Assembly: GCA_947503965.1 (NCBI GenBank)
Contig: CANNFU010000002.1
Span: forward strand, 62,001 to 126,000
Source: an uncultured Paracoccaceae bacterium
GTDB lineage: Bacteria > Pseudomonadota > Alphaproteobacteria > Rhodobacterales > Rhodobacteraceae
DNA: 64,000 bases
Direction of reading: 5' to 3'
Both the position numbers and the translations under genes were made by a program. Position 1 is the stretch's first letter; the number at the start of each line of letters is the position of its first letter. This document shows, piece by piece, positions 37,425 through 46,149 of the stretch. A model generated the notes under the pieces. The model was not told the DNA's origin, searched no databases, and saw only the letters and a program-made list of their open reading frames with translations.

Positions 37425-38180
37425 TCAAGCCACCTCTGCCAGGATGTCGGCGTATCCGTTATTTTCGACTTCAAGCGCCAGTTCAGGACCGCCGGATTTC
37501 ACGATCTTGCCGTCAGCCATGATGTGCACGACGTCCGGTTTGATATGATCCAGCAGCCGCTGATAATGGGTAATCACAAGAAACGACCGGCCCTCCGAAC
37601 GCAGCGCATTGACGCCTTCGGACACCAGTTTCATGGCATCGACATCGAGACCGGAATCCGTCTCGTCCAGAATGCACATCTTGGGCTCCAGCATAGCCAT
37701 CTGCAGGATTTCGTTGCGCTTCTTTTCGCCGCCCGAAAAACCCACATTCACCGGCCGCTTGAGCATATCAGCATCAATTTGCAGGCTTTTCGCCTTTTCG
37801 CGCACGATCTTCAGAAAATCGCCCGCACTCAGCTCTTCCTCGCCACGTGCTTTACGCTGCGCGTTCACGGCTGTGCGCAGGAATGTCATGTTGCCCACAC
37901 CGGGGATCTCAACCGGGTACTGAAACGCCAGAAACAGACCAGCGGCAGCGCGGTCTTCGGGCTCCATGTCCAGCAGGTCCGCACCCTCAAGCGCGGCGGT
38001 GCCGCCCGTTACCTCATACCCGTCCCGGCCCGACAGCACGTAGGACAGCGTCGACTTGCCCGACCCGTTCGGCCCCATAATGGCATGCACGGTACCAGGT
38101 TCGATCTTCAGATCGACACCTTTGAGGATTTGCTTGTCTTCTTCTTCCAACTTGACCTTCAGGTCCTTGATTTCCAACAT
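37425..38180 (-). CDS. sufC: Fe-S cluster assembly ATPase SufC
   Basis: ABC-type ATPase of 251 residues. Walker A is GPNGSGKST, the SufC-type signature is FSGGEKKRNEILQM, and Walker B is MCILDETDSGLDVDAM, with ITHYQRLL after it. ATG 38180 begins MLEIKDLKVKLEEED. It supplies energy to the SufBD scaffold. Confidence 0.95.
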   Translation of the reverse strand: MLEIKDLKVKLEEEDKQILKGVDLKIEPGTVHAIMGPNGSGKSTLSYVLSGRDGYEVTGGTAALEGADLLDMEPEDRAAAGLFLAFQYPVEIPGVGNMTFLRTAVNAQRKARGEEELSAGDFLKIVREKAKSLQIDADMLKRPVNVGFSGGEKKRNEILQMAMLEPKMCILDETDSGLDVDAMKLVSEGVNALRSEGRSFLVITHYQRLLDHIKPDVVHIMADGKIVKSGGPELALEVENNGYADILAEVA

Positions 38181-38279
38181 GGTTGTCTCCTCAGAAAGCG
38201 TGTGATTGCGGCACAGCAACAGACCCCTTGCGATCCAGATCGCAAAGGGCGGCAGAGCCGTGATTTTGGGATGAAGTGG

Positions 38280-38798
38280 TTAGAACGCGTAGACGGTGGC
38301 GCCGATCACCACCGATGGTGGTTGTGTTGTGCTTTCCACGTATTGCGCGAATTCCGGTGTGTAGATAACGGCCATCTGCTCTGGCCAGCGCCAAAACAGA
38401 TTGTGGCCCGCGACGAACATTGCGATCACACCAACGACCTGCGAAAATCGTGCGCCCCAGCTGTTGCGTTTGATCAACGCCGTCAGCACCAGCAAAAACC
38501 AGACAGTCGCGGCCAGATCGACGATCAGTGTGACAGTGCTGGCTTCGATCAATCCGAAATATCGAACGCGCACAAGCTGCGCGAGCGCCAGACAAAATGC
38601 GCCGATGACGACCGACACAATGAACGGTCCCACAACATCCTCGTCCTTGGCACCCTTTGGCTTCTTGATTTTGTCGCGCGGCACCCGTTTCGGGATATGC
38701 ATCCCAAGATCCGGATCGTAGTACGAGTTGTTCCGCGGATTCTTGATATTCTTGATCCGCCGGTTGAAATCGTTGATGTCCTGCTTGGTCGTCGGCAT
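38280..38798 (-). CDS. Membrane protein of unknown function inserted between sufB and sufC
   Basis: A 172-residue protein with a basic, Asn/Lys-rich N-terminal 50 residues (IKNIKNPRNNSYYDPD) and three predicted transmembrane helices (about 57-79, 86-110, 122-140). I recognise no domain. It is on the operon strand, 99 bp from sufC and 114 bp from sufB, so probably co-transcribed. The larger gaps on both sides leave room for an own promoter. Confidence 0.72.
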   Translation of the reverse strand: MPTTKQDINDFNRRIKNIKNPRNNSYYDPDLGMHIPKRVPRDKIKKPKGAKDEDVVGPFIVSVVIGAFCLALAQLVRVRYFGLIEASTVTLIVDLAATVWFLLVLTALIKRNSWGARFSQVVGVIAMFVAGHNLFWRWPEQMAVIYTPEFAQYVESTTQPPSVVIGATVYAF

Positions 38799-38912
38799 CG
38801 GCAGCTACCCAGAAATCTTCATTCTGGACATCTGATGCCAGCGAACTACGGCAATATCGCGGCTTTAAAATGGCCGTCCGAGGACGATATATGTGCATGT
38901 CCGCCAGCATTA

Positions 38913-40436
38913 TCAGCCAACAGACCCTTCCAGCGAAATCGCCACCAGCGCCTGTGCTTCCATGGCGAACTCCATCGGCAGCGCCTGCAGTACCTCTTTG
39001 CAAAAACCATTCACGACAAGGGCCACGGCCTCTTCTTCGTCCATCCCGCGGCTGCGGCAGTAGAACAGCTGATCATCATCCACCTTGGACGTGGTCGCCT
39101 CGTGTTCGACCCGCGAAGAGTTATTCTTGACCTCAATATAAGGCACGGTATGCGCCCCACATTTATCGCCGATCAGAAGCGAGTCACACTGGGTGTAATT
39201 GCGCGACTCCTTGGCCTTCGGGTGCATCGACACCAGCCCACGATAGGTGTTCTGCGCCTTGCCCGCAGAAATCCCTTTGGAGACGATCCGCGACTTGGTG
39301 TTCTTGCCCAGGTGCACCATCTTCGTGCCAGTATCGGCCTGTTGCATGTTGTTGGCGATGGCGATGGAGTAAAACTCGCCCTGGCTGTCATTGCCCCGCA
39401 GAATGCAGCTTGGATATTTCCAGGTGATCGCCGACCCGGTTTCCACCTGCGTCCACATCACCTTTGACCGGTCACCCCGGCAATCAGCGCGCTTGGTGAC
39501 GAAATTATAAATCCCGCCAACGCCGTTCTCATCGCCCGGATACCAGTTCTGCACGGTGGAGTATTTCACCTCTGCATCTTCCTCGACGATGATCTCGACA
39601 ACGGCAGCATGCAGCTGGGCCACATCGCGCTTTGGCGCAGTACAGCCTTCCAGATAGGACACGTAAGAGCCCTTGTCGGCGATGATCAGTGTCCGTTCAA
39701 ACTGGCCGGTATTCTCGGCATTGATGCGGAAATAGGTCGACAATTCCATCGGGCAGCGAACCCCGGGGGGCACGTATACAAACGATCCGTCCGAAAACAC
39801 GGCGCTGTTCAGCGTGGCATAGAAATTGTCAGACGGCGGCACCACCGACCCCAGATATTTCTTCACCAGTTCCGGATGCTTCTCGATCGCCTCGGAAATC
39901 GAACAGAAGATGACGCCGGCCTTCTCCAGCTCTTTCTGAAACGTCGTGCCAACAGAGACAGAATCGAAAACCGCATCCACAGCCACCTTGCGGCCTTCTG
40001 CGGGAATATCCTCAGCCCCTTCAACACCTGCCAAAATGGCCTGCTCTTTCAACGGGATACCCAGCTTGGCATAGGTCGCCAGCAACTTGGGGTCCACATC
40101 ATCCAGCGACTTGGGCTTTTCTTCCATGCTCTTGGGGCGAGCATAATAATAGATGTCCTGAAAATCGATCTCCGGGTAACTGACCATCGCCCATGTCGGT
40201 TCTTCGATCTTTTCCCAACGTTCGAACGCAGACAGACGCCATGCGGTCATCCATTCGGGCTCTTTGTTCTTGCTTGAGATCAGGCGGACGATATCGGTGT
40301 TCACGCCCTTGGGCGCATATTCCATCTCGATCTCGGTTTCCCAGCCATGCTTATACGCGCCGGATAGTTCCTTGACCGCATCGACCGTTTCCTGATCAAC
40401 ACCCTCTTTGACTTCGATTGTATCCATCGCGTTCAT
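38913..40436 (-). CDS. sufB: Fe-S cluster assembly protein SufB
   Basis: A 507-residue scaffold subunit. Signature stretches include [38 protein letters not shown], the cysteine in [16 protein letters not shown] context, and the C-terminal [21 protein letters not shown] 40436 has GAGAGG upstream; a second ATG three codons later is possible. It lies 11 bp after the desulfurase gene. Confidence 0.95.
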   Translation of the reverse strand: MNAMDTIEVKEGVDQETVDAVKELSGAYKHGWETEIEMEYAPKGVNTDIVRLISSKNKEPEWMTAWRLSAFERWEKIEEPTWAMVSYPEIDFQDIYYYARPKSMEEKPKSLDDVDPKLLATYAKLGIPLKEQAILAGVEGAEDIPAEGRKVAVDAVFDSVSVGTTFQKELEKAGVIFCSISEAIEKHPELVKKYLGSVVPPSDNFYATLNSAVFSDGSFVYVPPGVRCPMELSTYFRINAENTGQFERTLIIADKGSYVSYLEGCTAPKRDVAQLHAAVVEIIVEEDAEVKYSTVQNWYPGDENGVGGIYNFVTKRADCRGDRSKVMWTQVETGSAITWKYPSCILRGNDSQGEFYSIAIANNMQQADTGTKMVHLGKNTKSRIVSKGISAGKAQNTYRGLVSMHPKAKESRNYTQCDSLLIGDKCGAHTVPYIEVKNNSSRVEHEATTSKVDDDQLFYCRSRGMDEEEAVALVVNGFCKEVLQALPMEFAMEAQALVAISLEGSVG

Positions 40437-40447
40437 ATCGACCTCTC

Positions 40448-41479
40448 TCAAGCTGCCCGCCTGCGGGCGCGTTTCTCACTCCAGGTCTGCGCAAACCGCA
40501 TGACCTCATCTTCTGTCGTCTCAAGCCCCAGCGACACACGCAAAGCACTTGCCGCCTCTGTCTCATTCAGGTCCAGCGCGCGTAAAACCCGGCTTACCTT
40601 GACCTTGCCGCTGGAACAGGCCGACCCTGCAGAAACCGCAAACCCCGCCAGATCCATCGCCATCACCTGCGTCTCGCCTTTCCAGCCTGGGGTGACAAAA
40701 CAACTGGTGTTCGGCAGGCGCTCGCATCCTTTCCCGACAAAAATAGTCCTGTTTTCGGTGGCCTCAATAGCGTTTTCTAGAATATTTCTAAGTTCTGCAA
40801 CCCGGTCCCATTTTCCGGCCGCAAGATCGGCTTGCGCGGCAACGGCGGCAGCCCCCATTCCGGCAATCGCAACCACGTTTTCGGTCCCCGAACGACGGCC
40901 CATTTCCTGCCCACCACCTTTGATCTGCGCAGGCAAATCCGTGCCTTGCGGCATGATCAAGGCACCGACACCTTTCGGGCCACCAAATTTATGCGCCGAC
41001 AAAAACACCATGCCAACACCAGCCCAGGAAAACGAAAACGGCACCCGGCCAAACCCTTGCGTGATATCCGACACCGCCAGACCCTGCGGCAACTCCTGCA
41101 CGATCCCGGTCTCCGAATTGGCCAGCTGCAGTGCCGACCCGGCAGGATCAATCACCTGCACTGCACCATCCACCACTGGCAAACACGGATCGACCCAGGC
41201 GTGCACCGCATCATGCTCGATCGGGGCGGCCTTCAAACCACGCCCCGCCAGTGCCAGCGCCGCCGCTTCGGTCGCGCCAGACGTAAACACCACATCCGCA
41301 CCCGAGGCACCGACCGCCTCTGCCACCTGCGCGCGGGCAGTCTCGATCAACCCCTTGGCCGCGCGACCCTCGGCATAGACCGATGACGGATTGCCCACCA
41401 CATCCATCGCCGCGATCATCGCGGCGCGCGCTTCCGTCCGCAGCGGGGCTGTTGCATTATAATCCAGATAAGTTCTCAT
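40448..41479 (-). CDS. Cysteine desulfurase, NifS/IscS type
   Basis: Group I-like desulfurase of 343 residues, shorter than IscS (about 400). The PLP lysine is Lys164 in [11 protein letters not shown] and the catalytic cysteine is Cys288 in [14 protein letters not shown]. The active-site loop is the longer group I type, unlike SufS. It is the second gene of the iscR-suf operon; two desulfurases in one suf operon is the usual alphaproteobacterial arrangement. Confidence 0.9.
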   Translation of the reverse strand: MRTYLDYNATAPLRTEARAAMIAAMDVVGNPSSVYAEGRAAKGLIETARAQVAEAVGASGADVVFTSGATEAAALALAGRGLKAAPIEHDAVHAWVDPCLPVVDGAVQVIDPAGSALQLANSETGIVQELPQGLAVSDITQGFGRVPFSFSWAGVGMVFLSAHKFGGPKGVGALIMPQGTDLPAQIKGGGQEMGRRSGTENVVAIAGMGAAAVAAQADLAAGKWDRVAELRNILENAIEATENRTIFVGKGCERLPNTSCFVTPGWKGETQVMAMDLAGFAVSAGSACSSGKVKVSRVLRALDLNETEAASALRVSLGLETTEDEVMRFAQTWSEKRARRRAA

Positions 41480-41480
41480 C

Positions 41481-41525
41481 GCTTCTTTTGTTCAAAAATA
41501 CTGCGGGGTCCGGGGCTGGCCCCGG
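41481..41525. repeat. Intergenic repeat copy with GC-rich hairpin between iscR and the desulfurase
   Basis: CCGGGGC (41510-41516) and GCCCCGG (41519-41525) form a 7-bp stem with a 2-nt spacer. On the minus strand it is followed 10 bases later by TATTTTTG, so it could attenuate transcription after iscR. The AGTATTT...AAAGAAGC part is similar to 51443-51464. I recognise this type as common between genes in Rhodobacterales, which needs a genome search to confirm. Confidence 0.5.
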
Positions 41526-41560
41526 TCAAACATGTCTTGCGGCGCAGCCGCACCTTTGGA

Positions 41561-42022
41561 TCACGCCTCATCAACCACCTCGAACAAGGCAGGCACAGCC
41601 GGACAGGGGGCCAGTTCATTGCCCACCACATCCGACAGCCGGGCCTGATGCAGAAACACATAGACATGTGCGCTCAGCCCCTCCCACAACCGGTTCGTCA
41701 TTGACTGGGCACGGCTGCCCGATGTGGCACCGGACGCCCCCGCCCCCTTGTGCATGGCCGAAACGGTTTCATCGACAGCCCCCAAAATCTCGGACACGCG
41801 GATGCTGGATGCCGGACGGGCCAGACGATAGCCGCCGCCAGGGCCGCGCACCGACTCCACCAATCGCGCCCGGCGCAGTTTGACGAATAGCTGCTCCAGA
41901 TACGGCAACGAGATATCTTGCCGCTTCGAAATCTCGGTCAAATTGACCAGCGCCCCACCCTCTTGCAGCGCCAGATCAGCCAGCGCCACCATCGCATAGC
42001 GGCCTTTCGTGCTCAGTTTCAT
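41561..42022 (-). CDS. iscR: Rrf2-family regulator IscR
   Basis: A 153-residue Rrf2 regulator with the winged helix at residues 1-60 (MKLSTKGRYAMVALADLAL, SLPYLEQLFVKLRRARLVES). E. coli IscR uses three clustered cysteines for its [2Fe-2S] cluster; here the only cysteine is Cys140 in ELAPCPAVPALF. A single-cysteine IscR with an unusual cluster ligation has been described in Rhodobacter sphaeroides, so this is a lineage trait. It heads the suf operon and probably represses it when clusters are sufficient. Confidence 0.92.
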   Translation of the reverse strand: MKLSTKGRYAMVALADLALQEGGALVNLTEISKRQDISLPYLEQLFVKLRRARLVESVRGPGGGYRLARPASSIRVSEILGAVDETVSAMHKGAGASGATSGSRAQSMTNRLWEGLSAHVYVFLHQARLSDVVGNELAPCPAVPALFEVVDEA

Positions 42023-42050
42023 TGCATGGCCCCCACTCCACAAAGCGCAA

Positions 42051-42064
42051 TGTCATTGACGACA
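42051..42064. promoter_or_regulatory. Short inverted repeat TGTC-N6-GACA upstream of iscR
   Basis: TGTCATTGACGACA lies 29 bp upstream of the iscR start codon, in the region where the core promoter or an IscR operator would be expected. The arms are only 4 bp, so chance is possible. Confidence 0.3.
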
Positions 42065-42118
42065 CAGTGCTGCATCATTACTTCACCGTGAAACACGGAT
42101 TTGGGACTTCGCCCCAAA

Positions 42119-42135
42119 TTTAGAATCTTTCTAAA
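42119..42135. promoter_or_regulatory. Irr box (ICE motif) upstream of iscR
   Basis: TTTAGAATCTTTCTAAA is a perfect TTTAGAA-N3-TTCTAAA palindrome, the established iron control element bound by Irr in Alphaproteobacteria. It is 97 bp upstream of iscR and 57 bp upstream of the divergent hydrolase. Irr binds when iron/heme is low, so this should tie suf expression to iron status, in addition to IscR. Confidence 0.85.
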
Positions 42136-42191
42136 GTGCCTGAGCATTTTCGTCAACAATGCAAACGGGCCATAGCAGCGACGGAACACGA

Positions 42192-42845
42192 ATGCCCGAA
42201 GTCATCTTTCCCGGACCCGAAGGTCGCCTTGAAGGACGTTACCACCCGCAAAAGGACCGAGACGCCCCCATCGCCATCGTCCTGCATCCGCACCCGCAAT
42301 TCGGCGGCACGATGAACAACCGGGTCGTCTACAACCTGCACTACGCCTTCTATAATATGGGCTTTACCGTGTTGCGGTTCAACTTCCGCGGCGTGGGGCG
42401 TAGCCAGGGCGAATATGATCAGGGGGTTGGTGAGCTCAGCGATGCCGCCAGCGCGCTCGACTATCTGCAGTCGATGAACAACAACGCCAAACATTGCTGG
42501 GTGGCGGGCTTCTCTTTTGGCGCCTGGATCGGCATGCAGCTCTTGATGCGGCGACCTGAAATCACCGGCTTCATCTCGGTATCACCACCGGCCAACATGT
42601 ATGATTTCAGCTTCCTGGCCCCCTGCCCGTCATCGGGCCTCATCATTAATGGCTCCAACGACCGGGTCGCCCCGCCACAGGACACCGTGAACCTTGTCAA
42701 CAAGCTGCATGAACAAAAGGGCATCACCATCACCCATGATTGCATGGAAGGTGCCGGGCATTTCTTTGAAGACCCGCACATGGACCCAATGATCGATACC
42801 GTCAAAACCTACGTAAGACGGCGGCTGACAGAGAACACGCGCTAA
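42192..42845 (+). CDS. Alpha/beta hydrolase (dienelactone-hydrolase-like)
   Basis: A 217-residue hydrolase. The nucleophile elbow is GFSFGAWIGMQ, the acid region is INGSNDRVAPPQD and the histidine is in GAGHFFEDPH. The N-terminus MPEVIFPGPEGRLEGRYHP is typical of a conserved proteobacterial family of unknown substrate. It is divergent from iscR and 57 bp from the Irr box. Confidence 0.85.
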   Translation: MPEVIFPGPEGRLEGRYHPQKDRDAPIAIVLHPHPQFGGTMNNRVVYNLHYAFYNMGFTVLRFNFRGVGRSQGEYDQGVGELSDAASALDYLQSMNNNAKHCWVAGFSFGAWIGMQLLMRRPEITGFISVSPPANMYDFSFLAPCPSSGLIINGSNDRVAPPQDTVNLVNKLHEQKGITITHDCMEGAGHFFEDPHMDPMIDTVKTYVRRRLTENTR

Positions 42846-42847
42846 GT

Positions 42848-43231
42848 ATGGTAGACGAATATGTTCAGAAAATCGCCGGTGAACTGGCCGATCTGGCACT
42901 TGCTGATGAACGGCGCACCAATGATGAACGCATCGTCGACAAGATAGGCGAGATTGTCGGCGCATCGTCGCAAACCCTGCAAGAGGCATTTCTGACAGCC
43001 GTTCGCGTGCGGCGTGCTGAACGTCGTGCGCGCCAGATGCTCGCCGACCGCGCGGCCGAACATATGAGCAGCGCAACACCGCTTTTGACCAAGGGTGACG
43101 ACGGCGCGACGCCTGAAACCACAGGCAAATCTGACGACAGCCCGCAGAAAAAAGGGACGGATGACGCCGACGAAGGCGTGATCGAAGAAATCGAAAATCT
43201 GATCAAACCCTCGCGTCCTGGACGGCGATAA
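42848..43231 (+). CDS. Hypothetical protein, helical N-terminus and acidic tail
   Basis: A 127-residue soluble protein I do not recognise. Residues 1-70 are predicted helical and rich in charged residues (GELADLALADERRTNDERIV, then AVRVRRAERRARQMLADRAA). The rest is low-complexity Asp/Gly/Thr/Lys. It begins two bases after the hydrolase stop, so the two are probably co-transcribed. Confidence 0.65.
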   Translation: MVDEYVQKIAGELADLALADERRTNDERIVDKIGEIVGASSQTLQEAFLTAVRVRRAERRARQMLADRAAEHMSSATPLLTKGDDGATPETTGKSDDSPQKKGTDDADEGVIEEIENLIKPSRPGRR

Positions 43232-43385
43232 ACAGACAGGCATGGCCTGCCGAACAAGCCGCTGATCTGACCCTGTACCCGATCTGACGTGTCCTGAAAT
43301 CACACCGTGACGCATGGTTCGCCGCCGAAGCGCGGCGCATGCGACGGTTCCCCCTATACAAACGCGCCCGACAGGCGTAGGGCGC

Positions 43386-43400
43386 GGGGCTTAGCGCCCC
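43386..43400 (+). other. GC hairpin in the helicase leader
   Basis: GGGGC-TTAGC-GCCCC, a perfect 5-bp stem ending 15 bases before the helicase start codon. Wider pairing (GGGCGC with GCGCCC) competes with it. It may influence ribosome access, as leaders of RNA helicases are often structured, but no more can be said. Confidence 0.35.
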
Positions 43401-43414
43401 AGAAAGCCCAGACC

Positions 43415-45454
43415 ATGATCACCACCCTCGCCGATGCCCTCGCCAAACAAGGCTACACCGAACTGACGCCCGTGCAGGTCGCGGTCACGGATGAAGCGCT
43501 GATTGGTCAGGATCTTCTTGTTTCCGCGCAAACGGGCTCTGGCAAAACCGTGGGCTTCGGGCTTGCCATCGGGCCGACAATCCTGCCTGAGGACGGCGCG
43601 TTCGGTCCTGCGGGGCCGCCACAGGCGCTGATCATCGCACCGACCCGCGAGCTGGCACTGCAAGTGAAACGCGAACTGCAATGGCTTTACGCCGGCGCAG
43701 GTGCCACCCTTGCGTCCTGCGTCGGCGGCATGGATTTCCGCGACGAACGGCGCAACCTTGAACGCGGCGCCCATATCGTTGTCGCCACGCCGGGGCGTCT
43801 GCGCGACCACATCATGCGCGGCACAATTGATCTGTCCGAGATCAGGGCCGTCGTGCTGGATGAAGCCGATGAAATGCTCGACCTTGGGTTTCGCGAGGAC
43901 CTTGAATTCATTCTGGATCAGGCGCCCGACACCCGCCGCACATTGATGTTTTCGGCCACGGTTCCGGCAATGATCGCGACACTGGCCAAATCCTATCAGA
44001 AAGACGCGGTGCGGATCGCTACGGCGACCAAAGAAACCCAGCACAGCGATATCGAATACCGCGCCCTGTCCGTCGCCAACCACGATATCGACGCCGCCAT
44101 CATCAATACCCTGCGCTACTATGATGCCCCGAATGCCATCGTCTTTGCCAATACCCGCGCGATGGTCACGCGGCTGACCACGCGGCTGTCGAACCGGGGC
44201 TTTTCGGTCGTGGCGCTGTCGGGTGAACTGACCCAATCGGAACGGTCCAACGCGCTGCAAGCCATGCGCGACGGACGCGCCAAGGTCTGTGTTGCCACTG
44301 ACGTGGCCGCACGCGGCATTGACCTGCCGAACCTTGAACTGGTGATCCACGCCGAATTGCCCACGAACGCGGAAACCCTGTTGCACCGGTCAGGCCGGAC
44401 GGGGCGTGCCGGGCGCAAGGGTATCTCGGCGCTGATCGTGCCGGCCAAGATGAAACGGCGCGGTGAAAACCTGCTCAAATGGGGCAAGCTGACAGCCACA
44501 TGGGCAACGCCGCCGACTGCGGATGAGGTCACCGCAAAGGACGAAGAACGCCTTTTGACCGATGCCGTCTGGACCGAAGATTTTACCGAAGACGAACAGG
44601 CTTTTGCACAACGCCTGTTGGCCGAACACGCACCCGAAAAAATTGCAGCCGCCTATCTGCGGCTTTATGCTGGCAAGCAATCTGCCCCTGAATTCATCAG
44701 CGAATATGCCGAAAGCCCTCAAGCCAAAGAGCGCAAACCCCGCGAAACAAAGTCCTTTGGCCCGTCCAAATGGTTCAGCGTCGATGTGGGCCGCGAAGGC
44801 AAGGCAGAGGCGCGCTGGCTCTTGCCGATGATCTGCAAGGCAGGCGGGATCACCAAGAACGAAATCGGCGCGATCCGCATCCAGCCGAACGAAACCTATG
44901 TCGAGATCTCGGAACCCGCGGTTCCTGGCTTTCTGAAATCGGTGGGCCAGGACATGAAACTGGAAAATCAGGCGACGCTCAAAGCGCTTGACGGCCCACC
45001 GCAACTGGGCGAGCGCGGCCCGCGCAAAACCAAGCGCGATTATGACAAAGGCGCCAAGCGGGATTACAAACCGCGTGACAACACGCCACCGCCACCATCG
45101 CGGCAGGAACATATTGCTGCGATCAAACCGATCCCCGGTGCGGCAGATGACCCTCAATCACGCAAGCCACGGGCCAAACCGGCACGCCGCGACCATGGCG
45201 AAGCCCTGACCGAAAAGCGCAGCAAGCCCCCCGCGAAGGGTAAATCAGACGGCAAAAAACCGCGTGGAAAGGGTAAATCAGATTTCAAATCTGACACAAA
45301 GCCGCGCGGACCAGGCGGCGGCAAACCTAAAGGCAAACCGCAGGGTAACGCTAAAGATACGTCGAAACGGTTCACGCCGCCAGGCGGAAAACCCAAAGCC
45401 CGCAAGGGGTTAGGCAAAGGCGGCAGCGCCGCACCGCGGCGTGCGAAAAGCTAA
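43415..45454 (+). CDS. DEAD-box RNA helicase with DbpA-type RNA-binding domain
   Basis: A 679-residue helicase. Motifs in order: Q motif (GYTELTPVQ), Walker A AQTGSGKT, PTREL, GG and TPGR, DEADEM, SAT, then HRSGRTGRAG. At about residues 455-515 a DbpA-type RRM is visible (WFSVDVGREGKAEARWLLPM, then NETYVEISEP). The last 140 residues are Lys/Gly/Pro/Arg-rich and disordered. Likely in ribosome assembly or mRNA turnover. ATG 43415 fits the Q-motif spacing; 36 extra upstream codons look non-coding. Confidence 0.92.
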   Translation: MITTLADALAKQGYTELTPVQVAVTDEALIGQDLLVSAQTGSGKTVGFGLAIGPTILPEDGAFGPAGPPQALIIAPTRELALQVKRELQWLYAGAGATLASCVGGMDFRDERRNLERGAHIVVATPGRLRDHIMRGTIDLSEIRAVVLDEADEMLDLGFREDLEFILDQAPDTRRTLMFSATVPAMIATLAKSYQKDAVRIATATKETQHSDIEYRALSVANHDIDAAIINTLRYYDAPNAIVFANTRAMVTRLTTRLSNRGFSVVALSGELTQSERSNALQAMRDGRAKVCVATDVAARGIDLPNLELVIHAELPTNAETLLHRSGRTGRAGRKGISALIVPAKMKRRGENLLKWGKLTATWATPPTADEVTAKDEERLLTDAVWTEDFTEDEQAFAQRLLAEHAPEKIAAAYLRLYAGKQSAPEFISEYAESPQAKERKPRETKSFGPSKWFSVDVGREGKAEARWLLPMICKAGGITKNEIGAIRIQPNETYVEISEPAVPGFLKSVGQDMKLENQATLKALDGPPQLGERGPRKTKRDYDKGAKRDYKPRDNTPPPPSRQEHIAAIKPIPGAADDPQSRKPRAKPARRDHGEALTEKRSKPPAKGKSDGKKPRGKGKSDFKSDTKPRGPGGGKPKGKPQGNAKDTSKRFTPPGGKPKARKGLGKGGSAAPRRAKS

Positions 45455-45542
45455 AACCTGAACCAGCCGTCACAATTTTGTCACGTCACAACCCCGCGAG
45501 AGGCCGCAATGGGTATGCAAAACCAGACTACGATGCCTAAGC

Positions 45543-45564
45543 TGACAATAGTACAAGGTTGTCA
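45543..45564. promoter_or_regulatory. Inverted repeat TGACAA-N10-TTGTCA
   Basis: A perfect 6-bp inverted repeat 30 bp upstream of the start codon of a 39-residue ORF. The size and spacing suit a dimeric regulator. The factor is unknown. Confidence 0.5.
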
Positions 45565-45593
45565 TTTATCAGTTTATTCTAAGGACCAGAGAC

Positions 45594-45713
45594 ATGGCGA
45601 AGACAAAAGAAAAAGAGCAAGAGCAACGCCCCGCGCCGCAACCTGCAGTAGCTGCGCCGCAAGCACAAAGTAAACCACAGACGCCCGTTTATACCGATTT
45701 CGCGAGTATCTGA
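45594..45713 (+). CDS. Small protein of 39 residues, Lys/Glu/Gln/Pro-rich
   Basis: Begins MAKTKEKEQEQRPAPQP and ends TPVYTDFASI. It has no hydrophobic segment and no known domain. AAGGA at 45581 gives a good ribosome binding site, a palindrome lies upstream, and a strong stem-loop with T6 follows 19 bp after the stop. Together these make a complete single-gene transcription unit. The coding call depends on this context, not on homology. Confidence 0.55.
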   Translation: MAKTKEKEQEQRPAPQPAVAAPQAQSKPQTPVYTDFASI

Positions 45714-45732
45714 GCGTTAAAAAGTCGATTAA

Positions 45733-45799
45733 GGCCGGTGAGGTCAGTTGCTGTCAGGATCGTCCTCCCCGATCCCGCCACCCTCACTGGCCCTTTTTT
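45733..45799 (+). terminator. Branched stem-loop terminator or small RNA with UCCUCCC loop
   Basis: Outer stem: GGCCGGTGAGG (45733-45743) with CCTCACTGGCC (45782-45792), one mismatch, then CTTTTTTC. Inside, GGATCG (45757-45762) and CGATCC (45770-45775) form a perfect 6-bp stem with the loop TCCTCCC. That loop is complementary to Shine-Dalgarno sequences. It resembles CcsR/cuckoo small RNAs of Rhodobacteraceae, which expose CCUCCUCCC loops downstream of small ORFs. Terminator function is likely; small-RNA function is inference. Confidence 0.65.
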
Positions 45800-45822
45800 C
45801 CTGGTCTCGCTAAATTCGGGCC

Positions 45823-46149
45823 ATGGCAGCACTCACATCCATCAAAAACATCGGCCCCGCCTTTGAAGAGGCGCTGACGGCCGTTGGCATTACAACCGCC
45901 GAACAACTGCGTGCGATGGGCGCCGATGCGGCCTATGCCAAACTCCTCGAAAATGGCTCCAAACCTCATTTCATCGGGTATTACGTCCTGCACATGGCGC
46001 TGCAAAGCCGCCCCTGGAATGATTGCAAGGGCGAAGAAAAAAAGGCGCTGCGGCGCCAATTTGACAAGATCAAAGCGCAGAACTTTGATCAGGACCTGTC
46101 CGATTTCGAACGGATCCTGGACAGTATCGGCGTGGGTAAGCGACGCTAA
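45823..46149 (+). CDS. TfoX C-terminal domain protein
   Basis: A 108-residue protein matching the TfoX/Sxy C-terminal helix-hairpin-helix-like domain: LTSIKNIGPAFEEALTAVGI, then EQLRAMGADAAYAKLL and HFIGYYVLHMALQSRPWND. The TfoX N-terminal domain is absent. The link to competence is only by family name. It converges with the next gene, overlapping its end by 4 bp. Confidence 0.82.
   Translation: MAALTSIKNIGPAFEEALTAVGITTAEQLRAMGADAAYAKLLENGSKPHFIGYYVLHMALQSRPWNDCKGEEKKALRRQFDKIKAQNFDQDLSDFERILDSIGVGKRR

Noticed and set aside
37116..39467. A 783-codon open frame on the plus strand
   Set aside because: It lies antisense to sufD, sufC, the membrane protein and sufB, all strongly recognisable. 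Its own translation has no family features; it is a by-product of GC-rich codon use.
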